In this document: in pieces, positions 18,801 through 27,254 of the stretch
How the letters are laid out: every line of letters begins with the position of its first letter
Position numbering within the stretch: the first letter of the stretch is position 1
Made by a program: the position numbers and the translations under genes
Notes under the pieces: model-generated
Seen by the model: the letters and a program-made list of their open reading frames with translations, nothing else
Told to the model about the DNA's origin: nothing
Database searches by the model: none
Assembly: GCA_964428935.1 (NCBI GenBank)
Contig: CAYSAG010000001.1
Location: 1-64,000, forward strand
From: JAADHY01 sp964428935
Lineage (GTDB): Bacteria; Planctomycetota; Planctomycetia; Planctomycetales; Planctomycetaceae
Direction: 5' to 3'
Length of the DNA: 64,000 nucleotides

Positions 18801-19713
18801 CGTCCCGCCCATTTCGCTGACCGTCGACGGACAGGCCGGCAACGACTGGCTGACGGCGGCCGGTGCAGCTCTCGGACAGGTCCGGCTGACTCTGCAAGGC
18901 GGCTACGGCAACGACACGTTGGACGGCAGCCAAGGAACCGACACGCTCGACGGCGGCGGCGGCAACGACTCGCTCACCGGCGGCGACGCCAGCGAGTCCC
19001 TGCTGGGCGGTGACGGACAGGACACGCTCAGCGGCCAAGGCGGTGACGACACGGCCGACGGCGGTGCTGGCAACGACTCGGTCCTCGGCGGCGACGGCAA
19101 CGACTCGCTTCTGGGCGGCGACGGCAACGACTGGCTGGACGGCCAGGAAGGCAACGACTGGGCCGACGGCGACGCGGGCGACGACACGCTGAGCGGCGGC
19201 GCCGGCACCAGCACCGCCGACGCCGACACCCTGCTCGGCAACGCCGGCTCCGACTACCTCTTCGGCGGCCGCGGCAACGACTCGCTCGACGGCGGCATGA
19301 ACGACGACTACCTGAAGGGCCAGGGCGGACACGACACGGTCGACGGCGGCGAAGGCAACGACACCGTCTTCGGAAACATTGGCAACGACCTGCTCCGAGG
19401 CGGTGACGGCAACGACTGGCTCGACGCCGGCGACGGCCAAAACTCCGTCTCGGGCAACGACGGCGACGACACCGTCCTGGGCGGCCAAGACGACGAAACG
19501 CTGCTCGGCGGTGACGGCAACGACCTGGTCTTCGGCAACCTGGGCGACGACGTCGTGCTCGGAGGCAACGGCAACGACTACGTCAAAGGCCAAGCCGGTC
19601 GCGACACCTTGGCCGGCAACGACGGCGACGACACCCTCGTCGGCAGCCCGGGCGAAATCGACGAGTCGTTCACTCTGCCAGACAGCCTGCTGGCCGACCT
19701 GAACGAGCTGTGA
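15898..19713 (+). CDS. RTX-like calcium-binding surface protein with PPC domain
   Basis: This encodes 1271 residues. The GTG at 15898 is taken as start because GGGAG (15885-15889) lies 8 bases upstream. The N-terminus (RLSDWLQGLRRNRR, then LLEDRTLLS near residues 36-44) is the planctomycete-specific export motif. Order of parts: RTX-type GGxGND repeats (about 120-320), an NHL/quinoprotein-like propeller (about 325-550), a PPC-like beta-sandwich (about 565-740), then a long second RTX block to the C-terminus with a short break near 900. Asp-rich nonapeptides should bind calcium in beta-rolls. Probably secreted or cell-surface; no dedicated type I exporter is adjacent. The ligand is unknown. 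Confidence 0.92.
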   Translation: MRLSDWLQGLRRNRRSKPRARRPQASRPPAELLEDRTLLSVTSTFLQPAGELSIVADGGESIAVGSTAGATPLVQVLVDGVVDSSLPDIPAASVQTILVRGGELANVIDLSGVHSSVFTGLTRIEVYAGNGDDQILGTDDPALVDQLDAGHGDDTVWAFQGDDVVDGGDGNDLLDAGAGADSVFGNDGNDTLLGSTGNDTLDGGDGNDSLSGLDGTDSLLGGDGDDTLFGGAGDDTLGAGAGNDQLVGEDGSDLLAGDIGDDSLFGDSDDTTVAGDGSDTLLGNSGNDQLFGGGGSDYLNGGSGNDSLTTGTDSGGVVAQSRLFVVAADGSNTIVEIDPVTGAHLNSFAAPEPVSAGPDGLAFDGTTLYFLNGFGTDTLYELDPATGSVLDSTPITTGSGNYSGLAVLNGLVYIEDFANNDILVFDPTTNSVVNVLDIDGVNPGVTLSGELAGITDPDRLIATRASGLEVFEIDPTTGQVVSSFAPSTANAGRYIGVAVLDGEIYLSSATSTSVDVFSRSGQFQRSVTVGVGSSALGGDDVPSVVPVTASTPTGGSSVLPGVVLESEPNNSIVTSQNLDNEPWSLSNNFDIGDTLTNTSTTIPHITVFGTGDGSFDYYSFTVSQAGARGIFDIDAGESLTDPSGSLDAELFLFDWSGNLLAQNDDAPTSYGGGGSESIADPYLEYTFSAPGLYVLAVAEFPSSGSFGGVSGNVPDTGDTYTLHISVEGHSVEGGETGPTETLPDTLLGGDGDDWLQAGPTDDLLNGGAGNDSLDAGAGADTLYGDTGADSLSGGDGDDWLYGHGGSDTLDGGSGDDRLYGGSSGRDSLLGGGGSDVLVGSPNDDTLDGGAGNDSLFGSAGADRLLGGEGDDWLKGQGGSHDTLDGGEGLDTLVWNVGAGSDRLVNSGGRDLVEIRGTNGVDTLVVGQSGSALTVSDGTGTARLQGAFGSVWVAAGAGDDVVAVTDLDAVPPISLTVDGQAGNDWLTAAGAALGQVRLTLQGGYGNDTLDGSQGTDTLDGGGGNDSLTGGDASESLLGGDGQDTLSGQGGDDTADGGAGNDSVLGGDGNDSLLGGDGNDWLDGQEGNDWADGDAGDDTLSGGAGTSTADADTLLGNAGSDYLFGGRGNDSLDGGMNDDYLKGQGGHDTVDGGEGNDTVFGNIGNDLLRGGDGNDWLDAGDGQNSVSGNDGDDTVLGGQDDETLLGGDGNDLVFGNLGDDVVLGGNGNDYVKGQAGRDTLAGNDGDDTLVGSPGEIDESFTLPDSLLADLNEL

Positions 19714-20606
19714 GCACGCGAGAAGGGCCGGCCGGAGCAAGCCAGGGTTGAGGGCCGTCGAGCGGGACGGGGGCGACCGGTCGAAGGGCAGGCGGTCGAA
19801 CTGGCTCGGTCGCTCGCGACCCACCGCCAACCCAACCGCTCACCGGCGGCCGGGGCCTTCGACTCGGACGAGCGGCCCACCGGCCCGGTCTTCGCAAACA
19901 GGTCAGCTGGTTCGGTCTGTCTGCCCGACGTCGGGCCACCGGCTCGTTCTGCGCAGCCGCTCGTTCGCTTCTCGGCTGTCGGACTGTCTGGAGCAGACCT
20001 TGGCTCACTCGTGTGAGCTCGCGGCGGCCCGGCGCCAACGACCGTCGTCTCGCTGCGGCACTCGCCGCCGAGCTCGGGCTGGTGCAGCCTCACGCCTCGG
20101 TCGAGCGGCCACTGCCCTAAGAAAAAAGCCGTCCCTCCGCCCTTTCTTGCTTTCCTGTCTGGGTTTGCGCGTTGCCTTCCCACTTTTTCGCCTTTTTCGC
20201 TTGCGCCGAATTTGCGGGCTGTGCCGTTTCCGGCACTCCAACAGGAACACTCCGCCAAGAACGTGTACCGGAGACAACAGAATCATAGTCGGGTTTCCGA
20301 AAACAAAGGTGACGCACGTTGTGAGGAAGGTGACGGACGGCCGTCTTAGCCGGCCAAGACGGCACGTGCCGTCTGTGACGGAAATCGGGCGTCGCGGCTT
20401 GGGCCGCTGGGGTGAGCGGCGCAGGGCCGGTGGGGAACGGGCGGTCGCCCGGTGAAGGGCCCGGCGGTCGGGCGAGGGACCGGTGGTCGGAACAGCGGCC
20501 GCTCCGCGCCCCAGGTCGTGGCGTCGGTCAGGAAGGAGGCTCGGTCAAAGAGGAAAAGCGAGCCGCACGACGGCCGGTCAGGTTTTCGAGAAGGGAGACG
20601 TTTCCA
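19714..20606. other. 893-base region without a recognisable gene
   Basis: This lies between the RTX-like protein and the porin. Open frames here give Arg/Ala-rich low-quality translations. The stretch 20110-20300 is less GC-rich and may contain the porin promoter, but I cannot define boxes. No RNA gene is seen. Confidence 0.5.
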
Positions 20607-22157
20607 ATGACAGGCAGACGCGTACACAGAAAGGGCAACCTGCTGAAGGTGCTGGCTGCCGCCGCTCTGGTCACAACGTGGACGCTGGCTCGGGCACCCG
20701 CAGAAGAGGCTTGCCAGTCGTCCGCGGCGGAGGAGAACTGTGTCCAACCGTGCGAGGCCGACCAGTCGTTGCTCGACCAGGCCTTCTCGGTCACTCAGCC
20801 GTTGAAGAACGTGCCGCTGGACTTCGTGCCGGGCCTGGACTTGTTGGACGGCTCGACGCTCACGTTCAGCGGCGACCTGCGACTGCGACTGATGGACGAA
20901 GCGGACCGGCTGCGACCGGGGGGGCCGGGACGGAGCAAGTACGAGCTGTGGCGCTGGCGGAACCGACTGGACTTCCGGGCCGGCCAGCGTTTCCGGTTGT
21001 TCGTCGAACTGTTGGACGCGTCGCAGTTCGGTGAAGAATTGCCACCGACGGGCATCGACGTCAACCGCTGGAACCTGCAGAACTACTTCGTGGACGTGGC
21101 CCTGCTGGAGCGGAACGGTCGGCCGATTACGTTGCGAGTCGGACGGCAAGAACTCGACTACGGCTCGACGCTGCAAGTCTCGTCACTGGACTGGGCGAAC
21201 ACTCGCCGGAATTTCGAGGGCTTCCGAATCATCAGCCCCGGCGACGTCCTCGACATCGACGCCTTCGTCACCCGACCGGTCAACACGGCAACCTACCTGA
21301 ACCCAGCAGCAGTCGGCGAACCGCCGCTGGCCCGCTACGACAACGCTCGTGACGAACCCGACGACACACGCTGGTTCAGCGGCATTTACCTGACCTACAA
21401 GGGAATCGAGAACAACCTGTTCGACCTCTACTGGTACTGGCTGGAGACGGACAACGAGTTCGACGCGGCGTGGGGAGCCGGCTCGGTCGGCGGAGACCGT
21501 CACACGTTGGGCCTGCGTTGGCGAACCACGCAACAACTGCTCGACGAGAACGGTGCGGCCTGGTCGATCTGGAAGCTGGAGGTCGAAGGAGGCTTCCAGT
21601 TCGGTAAAGACAACCGCACACTGGCCGACATTACCGCTCGACGAGACGTCTGGGCCGGGTTCTTCACGACGACGGCCACAGTGACTCTGCCCCAGGCGTT
21701 CTGGAGCCCCACGGTGAAGTTTCTGTACTACTGGGCCTCCGGTGACGACGACCCCAACGACAACCACGACGGCACCTTCAGCTCGCTGTTCCCATTCGGC
21801 CACTTCTACTGGGGAATCATCGACAACGTCACCGGCCAGAACCTGCAGGACATCAGTCTGCAGTTCGCTTTGAAACCACTGGAGAAACTCACGCTGGCGA
21901 CCCAACTGCACTGGTTCGACTTGGATTCGCGCTGGGACTACCTCTACAACGTCGCCGGTGTTCCGCTCGGAACGCCGAACGGCACGGCTGAAATCGGCGA
22001 GGAACTGGACCTGATTGCCACCTACCCGATTCACGAAAACCTGGTCGTTCAACTCGGCTACTCGTGGTTCTGGTACGGCTCGTACGTGGAGTCGCAGCCG
22101 AGCCTGCGACGCAACGACGCCAAGCAGTTCTACCTGCAGACGGTGTTGAAGTACTGA
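20607..22157 (+). CDS. outer-membrane porin, alginate-export-like
   Basis: This encodes 516 residues. The ATG at 20607 has GGGAG upstream and starts a signal peptide (VLAAAALVTTWTLARA). The mature part is beta-rich with alternating aromatic and polar residues, and a line-up of motifs typical of the Alginate_exp family: LTFSGDLRLRLM, LWRWRNRLDFRAG, RVGRQELDYGS, NFEGFRI, GIYLTYK. It ends in an outer-membrane-like C-terminal strand (KQFYLQTVLKY). It should form a beta-barrel channel. The true substrate is unclear, since members of this family serve many solutes. A strong terminator follows. Confidence 0.85.
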   Translation: MTGRRVHRKGNLLKVLAAAALVTTWTLARAPAEEACQSSAAEENCVQPCEADQSLLDQAFSVTQPLKNVPLDFVPGLDLLDGSTLTFSGDLRLRLMDEADRLRPGGPGRSKYELWRWRNRLDFRAGQRFRLFVELLDASQFGEELPPTGIDVNRWNLQNYFVDVALLERNGRPITLRVGRQELDYGSTLQVSSLDWANTRRNFEGFRIISPGDVLDIDAFVTRPVNTATYLNPAAVGEPPLARYDNARDEPDDTRWFSGIYLTYKGIENNLFDLYWYWLETDNEFDAAWGAGSVGGDRHTLGLRWRTTQQLLDENGAAWSIWKLEVEGGFQFGKDNRTLADITARRDVWAGFFTTTATVTLPQAFWSPTVKFLYYWASGDDDPNDNHDGTFSSLFPFGHFYWGIIDNVTGQNLQDISLQFALKPLEKLTLATQLHWFDLDSRWDYLYNVAGVPLGTPNGTAEIGEELDLIATYPIHENLVVQLGYSWFWYGSYVESQPSLRRNDAKQFYLQTVLKY

Positions 22158-22300
22158 GCTGCGACCGGAGCGAGCAAGTCGAGGCGTCGACCAGCCACGG
22201 CTCAGTCGAAAGCCACAGCGCTGGCCGGCCAGGTTCCAGCCAGCTCAGGCCGTTCCCCAAAACGCGTGCCGTCTCGACCCAAGCTTCTGGCTCCACCAAC

Positions 22301-22342
22301 AGTCCCCTCTTCCCCACGGCACGGGGAAAGGGGACTTTTTCT
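22301..22342 (+). terminator. Rho-independent terminator after the porin gene
   Basis: Left arm AGTCCCC-TC-TTCCCC and right arm GGGGAA-A-GGGGACT around a 7-base loop, followed by TTTTTCTT. It lies about 145 bases after the porin stop codon. Confidence 0.88.
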
Positions 22343-23091
22343 TGCCGCACGGTCGACTTGTCGTTTCGGACCGGGCCGGCAAGACGGTTTGGTCGCGTTC
22401 CGATTACCGGTTTGCAGCCAAGCGGTTCCTTCCGGTGTGTTCCGGGCGAGCAGAAAGCCGGAGGTGACGGGCCGACTTTCGCACCGACTGGACGCTCCTT
22501 GTGGGCCGTTTTCGGACCAAGGGCTCGCAAGAGGTCTCAACGTCACGTTCGGTCGACGGAAGTCATCACAACGGCACGCGGCGGTCGTGGACGCTCGAGC
22601 CCGGGGAAGAAGTGGAGGCTGTCGGGGAATTGGAGGGCCACGCTCCGTCGTGCCCGCCACGAACCTCCGCCTCCGTCTTGAGGCAAGCCGACGAGGCACG
22701 CCCCAACGCCTCCGAGACGCCCGAGTGCCGAGAAAACGCGGGACGAATTCCCGGACACACTCAAGAAATTTTTCGGGCTGGCCTCGGAAGGCGGGAAACC
22801 GGTCGCGCAAAAACACAATTTGTGTGCACTGGTTTGTGAGCCCTTTCGGCTACGCGGTGGCGTGCGTGGTTTCTGGGAGCGAGCCGGTGTCCGGGGGCCG
22901 CTGCAGCACCGCTCGTGACCCGCACAGCCGTAACTGCTAGACAGAGGCCGGGCTAGTGGATTCTCAGTACGGCCGGGCTCGACCTGTGGTCAGCCCACTG
23001 TCACGGCGCGCAGTCGGGCTGGCGGAAGGGTGGTGAGACCGGCGGCGAAGAAAAGAAAACTGCAGTAGACGGGTTTCTTTTAGCCACTTTC

Positions 23092-23158
23092 AGTCTAAAG
23101 ACTTGCGACGCAAAAAGACTTGACTCCCAAAGAAGGCTTTGCTAGTCTGGTGCAGACT
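23092..23158 (+). promoter_or_regulatory. candidate promoter with AGTCT/AGACT palindromes
   Basis: A -35-like TTGACT (23120-23125) is followed after 17 bases by a poor -10 candidate TAGTCT (23143-23148). Two palindromes with the same half-site flank and overlap it: AGTCT-AA-AGACT (23092-23103) and AGTCTG-GTG-CAGACT (23144-23158), plus a single AGACT at 23116-23120. It lies about 300 bases upstream of the Rieske gene and could drive the respiratory cluster under a repressor or activator that reads AGTCT. Confidence 0.35.
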
Positions 23159-23453
23159 GGCCACGCTGCCCGCGTGTCGGTCTGGCGAAAACCAACCACA
23201 CCTGTTGGAGCAGCAGACGAGAATGAGGCTGGCGGGCCGACGGTTGCAAAACGTCGAGCGGTGGTGCAAGATGGTCCACCAGTAATTCCTTTCGAGCGGC
23301 TCGCTGGCATCGCCCCGGCGAAAAGGAAAGTTCAAAACAACGGCTTCGCTCTGACAACTTCCAACCATCCTGTCGGCTTGGCCACTCCGGGCGGAACGGC
23401 CCGAGCTTTGGACTCAAAACGTCAAGACAGACGTGTTGAAGGCGGCCGGAACA

Positions 23454-23972
23454 ATGTCCGCAACTGACCAAACCCCTCCAGCCCCTGACCGAGCGAACGA
23501 GTCGGTCCCGACCGAGCAGCGCCGGTCGTTTCTGTCGTCGGTGTGCATGGCGTTGGGGCTGACCAGCGCGTACGGCACCTTTTTCGCTTTCGCTGGCCGG
23601 TTCCTTCTGCCCCGGCGACGTTCGGACAAGGCTTGGCAATTCGTCACCGACTTGGAGAGTGTTCGGGTCGGTGAGTCTTTCACCTATTGGTCACCCAATG
23701 GGTTGCCCGTGGTCATTAGCCGGGTGTCGGACAGGGGGACGGCGGACGACTTCATTGCTCTCTCGAGCGTCTGCCCTCACCTCGGTTGCCGCGTTCATTG
23801 GGAAGCAGCCGAAAAGCGCTTCGTCTGCCCCTGCCACAACGGCGTGTTCACTCCCGATGGCAAGGCCATTGCCGGGCCGCCGGCCAAGGCAGGGCAAAGC
23901 CTTTCGCGTTTTCCGTTGCTCGTCGACCGCGGGTTGCTCTACATCAAAGTTCACACCAAACCGCTTGTCTGA
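23454..23972 (+). CDS. Rieske 2Fe-2S protein of a cytochrome bc complex
   Basis: This encodes 172 residues. The cluster-binding motifs are complete: CPHLGC (Cys107, His109, Cys112) and CPCHNG (Cys125, Cys127, His128). The cysteines 112 and 127 can form the usual disulfide. A single N-terminal membrane anchor (about residues 27-52) is preceded by RRSFLS, a likely Tat signal as in other Rieske proteins. A GTG seven codons upstream is an alternative start. The cytochrome b gene starts 33 bases downstream, so the two form the core of a quinol-oxidising complex. Confidence 0.93.
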   Translation: MSATDQTPPAPDRANESVPTEQRRSFLSSVCMALGLTSAYGTFFAFAGRFLLPRRRSDKAWQFVTDLESVRVGESFTYWSPNGLPVVISRVSDRGTADDFIALSSVCPHLGCRVHWEAAEKRFVCPCHNGVFTPDGKAIAGPPAKAGQSLSRFPLLVDRGLLYIKVHTKPLV

Positions 23973-24005
23973 GGCCGACTGGGCCAGTGAAAGGAAGTAG
24001 GCGGC

Positions 24006-25055
24006 ATGGGCAAGTTGTCTGATTGGCTCAGCGAGCGCATTCCCATTTCAACGGCCGATTTGGCCGAGTTTACCAACGAGCCGGTGCCGAACCACTTGCG
24101 ACGGTGGTGGTTTTGCTTGGGCGGCACGCCGGCCTACCTGTTTGTCGTGCAAATCGTCACCGGCATCCTGCTGGCTTTCTACTACCAACCCGCTCCCCAA
24201 ACGGCTTACGACTCGGTCCGCCGAATCACAGAAGACGTAACCTTCGGCTGGTACCTGCGCAGTCTTCACAAGTGGGGCGCCACGCTGATGATCGCTTCGG
24301 TCATCCTGCACCAGATGCGGGTTTACTTCACGGCGGCTTACCGGCGTCCCCGCGAGGTGAACTGGATGATCGGCATGTGCTTGCTGCTTTGCACGCTGGC
24401 CGTGGGCTTCACGGGCTACAGCCTGGTGTTCGAGCAGCTGAGCTACTGGGGAGCGACGGTCGGCGCGAACATCTGCGACACGATTCCCGTCGTGGGTCAT
24501 TTCCTGAAGCTGCTGCTGTTGGGCGGCGAGGAGTACAACGAGGCCACCTTGCCGCGATTCTTCATTCTGCACGCAGCCGTCTTGCCGGTCACCATGATCG
24601 TCTTGCTGGTCGCTCACATCGGCCTGGTTCGGCTGCACGGAGTCACGGAGCTGCGGTTCGAAGACGAGCCGCCCGACACACCTCGCACTTACAACTTCTT
24701 CCCCGACCACTTCTACACCGAGCTGATCATCGGGCTGGTGATCATGGTCATTCTGACCGTCCTGGCGACGGTGTTGCCGGCGGAAATGGGACCGCGAGCC
24801 AATCCGCTGGTCACCCCGGAAGTGATCAAGCCCGAATGGTTCTTTTACGTCACGTTCCGCTGGCTGAAACTGTTTCCCGCCACCGTGGCCATCCTCAGCG
24901 CCGGACTCATCGTTTTCCTGATGATCGTCTGGCCGCTAGTCGACGCGTTGATCTGTCGGCTGACCAAGAACGAAGAAGTCAGCTTTTGGATCGGCGTGTT
25001 GGGGGTCTTCCTGATTACCGGAATGACGGTCTGGGAGGCCGCGGTGAAACACTGA
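24006..25055 (+). CDS. cytochrome b, b6-type
   Basis: This encodes 349 residues, about eight membrane helices. Heme b ligands are His88/His102 and His189/His204. The second pair has 14 residues between, the b6f-type spacing rather than the 13 of mitochondrial cytochrome b. Cys37 in WFCLGG matches the position where cytochrome b6 covalently holds heme c(n). The quinol-site motif is PEWF (usually PEWY), in the fused subunit-IV part. With the Rieske protein and the adjacent octaheme cytochrome it should pass electrons from menaquinol to periplasmic c hemes. This gene contains many GATC sites, unlike most neighbours. Confidence 0.93.
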   Translation: MGKLSDWLSERIPISTADLAEFTNEPVPNHLRRWWFCLGGTPAYLFVVQIVTGILLAFYYQPAPQTAYDSVRRITEDVTFGWYLRSLHKWGATLMIASVILHQMRVYFTAAYRRPREVNWMIGMCLLLCTLAVGFTGYSLVFEQLSYWGATVGANICDTIPVVGHFLKLLLLGGEEYNEATLPRFFILHAAVLPVTMIVLLVAHIGLVRLHGVTELRFEDEPPDTPRTYNFFPDHFYTELIIGLVIMVILTVLATVLPAEMGPRANPLVTPEVIKPEWFFYVTFRWLKLFPATVAILSAGLIVFLMIVWPLVDALICRLTKNEEVSFWIGVLGVFLITGMTVWEAAVKH

Positions 25056-25188
25056 CAAACAGCAAGTGGGTGTGAGCGTCAACCTCGCTGACTTTCTGGT
25101 CGGCTAGTGGAGCCGTCCGGTCTGAGGCTGTGGGAGAAACGAGAACCGCAAGAGGCCGCGTCTTGGGGAATCGGAAGGGTAACTGGGC

Positions 25189-26931
25189 ATGCAACTGACC
25201 ACGAAACGCTACGTCATTGGTGCGCTAAGTGCGCTGTTCCTGCTGTCGTTGGTGTTCGTGCAGGCGATGGAAGTGATTCGCAAGCGGGAGGAGGCCGGTC
25301 TGGCTGCCCCGCACATCGCCGTGCCGGCAGCGTCGAAGAGCTGTGTCGACTGCCACGGGAACATTTCCCCGGGAATCATCCAGCACTGGAAGGGCAGCAC
25401 ACACGCCCGGAAGGGAGTGGGCTGTGTCGACTGTCACCAGGCCAACCAAGAAGACGCCGACGGGTTCGAGCACTACGGCGCTCGAATCGCGACCATCGTC
25501 ACGCCCCGAGACTGCTCACGCTGCCACCAGCGAGAGTACCAGGAGTTTGAACGGAGCCACCACGCCAAGGGCGGCAACATCCTGGCTTCGCTGGACAATT
25601 TCCTGGCCGAGACGGTCGAAGGGGCACGCATGACCTTCAACCCGCACTCGCCGACGCCCGGACGCGGCGACATTCAATCCGCCAACGGCTATGCCAGCGC
25701 GTTCCTGGGCTGCCAGCAGTGTCACGGGAGCAAGGTGGCTCTGTTGGCCAAGGACGGCGGAAAAATCACCGTCGACGACCTGAAACCCGACGCCAACGGC
25801 AAGCCGACCAACCTGGCTGCCCTGGACCGAATCGCCAAGGACGAGAGCGGCCGTCCTCTGTACCACCCCGGCACTTGGCCCAACACGGGCATTGGTCGCA
25901 TCAACCTCGACGGCTCGCTCGGTTCCTGCTCGGCCTGCCACAGCCGACACGACTTCTCGCCGCGGCGAGCTCGTCAGCCCGAAAACTGCGGCAAGTGCCA
26001 CCTGGGCCCCGACCACCCGCAGAAGGAAATCTACGAAGAGTCGAAGCACGGCGTGGCGTACCGCGACCTGCGAGACCAGATGAATTTGGACTCCAAGTCG
26101 TGGGTGCTCGGAAAAGACTACTCGGCCGCGCCTACCTGCGCCACCTGCCACATGTCCGGACACACGCGGAACGGCGGACGCGTGACGCACGACCCGGGCG
26201 AGCGGATTTCGTGGTCGAACCGACCTCCGGTCAGCGTGTGGTTGGACACCGACGCCGAAGGCAACATTGTCAAAGAAACCGACCCGGTCAAGCGGCGGAA
26301 ACTGGTGGCGTTCCCGGCCGAGAAGAAGCGGAACAACATGAAGGACGTGTGCCAGCACTGCCACACGCCGGACTACGTCAACGCGTTCTACAAGCAGTAC
26401 GACGAGTTGGTCGTTCTGTACAACGAGAAGTTCGGCAAACCAGGGCAGGCCATCATGAACGCCCTGAAGGAGAACGGGCTGATTACGCCAACCCAGTTTG
26501 ACGAGGAAATCGAGTGGACGTGGTTCTACTTGTGGCACCACGAGGGGCGGCGAGCTCGACACGGGGCGTCGATGATGGCGCCGGACTACACGCACTGGCA
26601 CGGCATGTACGAGGTCGCCGAGCGCTTCTACGAGCAGCTGATTCCACAAGCACTGGAAATCGTGCGGAAGGCCGTCGAAGAAGGCAAAGCCGCACAGGCG
26701 GAGCCGGTGGCCAAGTTGATTGACGAAATCTTGTCGCGGCCGGAGCACGAGTGGAAGTTCAAGGGGAAGACGCCGGGAGCCGACGCCCTGAAGCTGCTGC
26801 ACACCCAGCACGCTCAGGCCGACACCTCGAAGCAGTCGCAACCGGCTGCCGGCTCGAACCCCTCGTCGCCGAAGAAGCCGGCCCAACCGAAGGCCAGTGA
26901 GAAAAAGGAGGCCGGCGAGGCGAAGAAGTAG
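25189..26931 (+). CDS. octaheme cytochrome c, hydroxylamine oxidoreductase family
   Basis: This encodes 580 residues with eight CxxCH sites (Cys52, 79, 109, 175, 247, 267, 317, 388), the HAO number. The stretch GIGRINLDGSLGSCSACHSR with CGKCHLGPDHPQ and the segment ARHGASMMAPDYTHWHGMYE are HAO-like. An N-terminal membrane helix (about 8-27) could anchor it. A Lys/Pro/Ala-rich tail follows residue 535. HAO homologues oxidise hydroxylamine or hydrazine, or work in reverse on nitrite or hydroxylamine. Next to Rieske/cytochrome b and upstream of napA, a reductive or electron-shuttling role is more likely. Tyr467 is the candidate for a P460-type crosslink. Confidence 0.88.
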   Translation: MQLTTKRYVIGALSALFLLSLVFVQAMEVIRKREEAGLAAPHIAVPAASKSCVDCHGNISPGIIQHWKGSTHARKGVGCVDCHQANQEDADGFEHYGARIATIVTPRDCSRCHQREYQEFERSHHAKGGNILASLDNFLAETVEGARMTFNPHSPTPGRGDIQSANGYASAFLGCQQCHGSKVALLAKDGGKITVDDLKPDANGKPTNLAALDRIAKDESGRPLYHPGTWPNTGIGRINLDGSLGSCSACHSRHDFSPRRARQPENCGKCHLGPDHPQKEIYEESKHGVAYRDLRDQMNLDSKSWVLGKDYSAAPTCATCHMSGHTRNGGRVTHDPGERISWSNRPPVSVWLDTDAEGNIVKETDPVKRRKLVAFPAEKKRNNMKDVCQHCHTPDYVNAFYKQYDELVVLYNEKFGKPGQAIMNALKENGLITPTQFDEEIEWTWFYLWHHEGRRARHGASMMAPDYTHWHGMYEVAERFYEQLIPQALEIVRKAVEEGKAAQAEPVAKLIDEILSRPEHEWKFKGKTPGADALKLLHTQHAQADTSKQSQPAAGSNPSSPKKPAQPKASEKKEAGEAKK

Positions 26932-27254
26932 CGTGGAAGCCAGCCGAGGCCGGCTGAGCGGCCCCGACCGCCTCAGCCGCCCCGCCAGGCAGCTCAAACC
27001 GACCAGACGCTTCCTTCAACCGAAGGCGGCGCTTCGCAAAGAAAAAGGTCTGGAAGAGCGAGGCCGCGACGAGCGGCTGGTGGTGAGAAGTCGGTCGTTT
27101 GGCGCTTGCAGGTCAAGCGAAGTCCGCTTCCGGGACGCCGGCTGTGAAACACTCGCGGCTGGCAACGGACGTGAGTCGAGAAATGCAAGACCGTCTCAGC
27201 TGGTGCTGAAGCGGAGCCGTGGTCACCGTCGGACAAGAGCAAAGGAACAGAGCC
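26932..27254. other. 323-base intergenic region before napA
   Basis: No protein-like frame is seen. It probably carries the napA promoter or only an mRNA spacer. I found no FNR-like or NarP-like box. Confidence 0.45.

Larger units (their letters stand above)
22158..23453. other. 1.3-kb region without a recognisable gene
   Basis: This is the longest gene-free stretch of the window. It contains the porin terminator (22301-22342) and, at 23092-23158, palindromes around a promoter-like element upstream of the Rieske gene. The remainder (22345-23085) gives no protein-like translation on either strand and no structured RNA that I recognise. Confidence 0.5.

Noticed and set aside
16365..19600. Short tandem DNA repeats that could be mistaken for a CRISPR array or satellite
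   Set aside because: The units are degenerate, about 27 bases long and in frame with GGxGND nonapeptides, so they are protein-coding repeats without unique spacers.
22266..22940. 224-codon plus-strand open frame in the 1.3-kb gap
   Set aside because: It runs straight through a strong terminator hairpin, has no ribosome-binding site, and the translation shows no conserved features.
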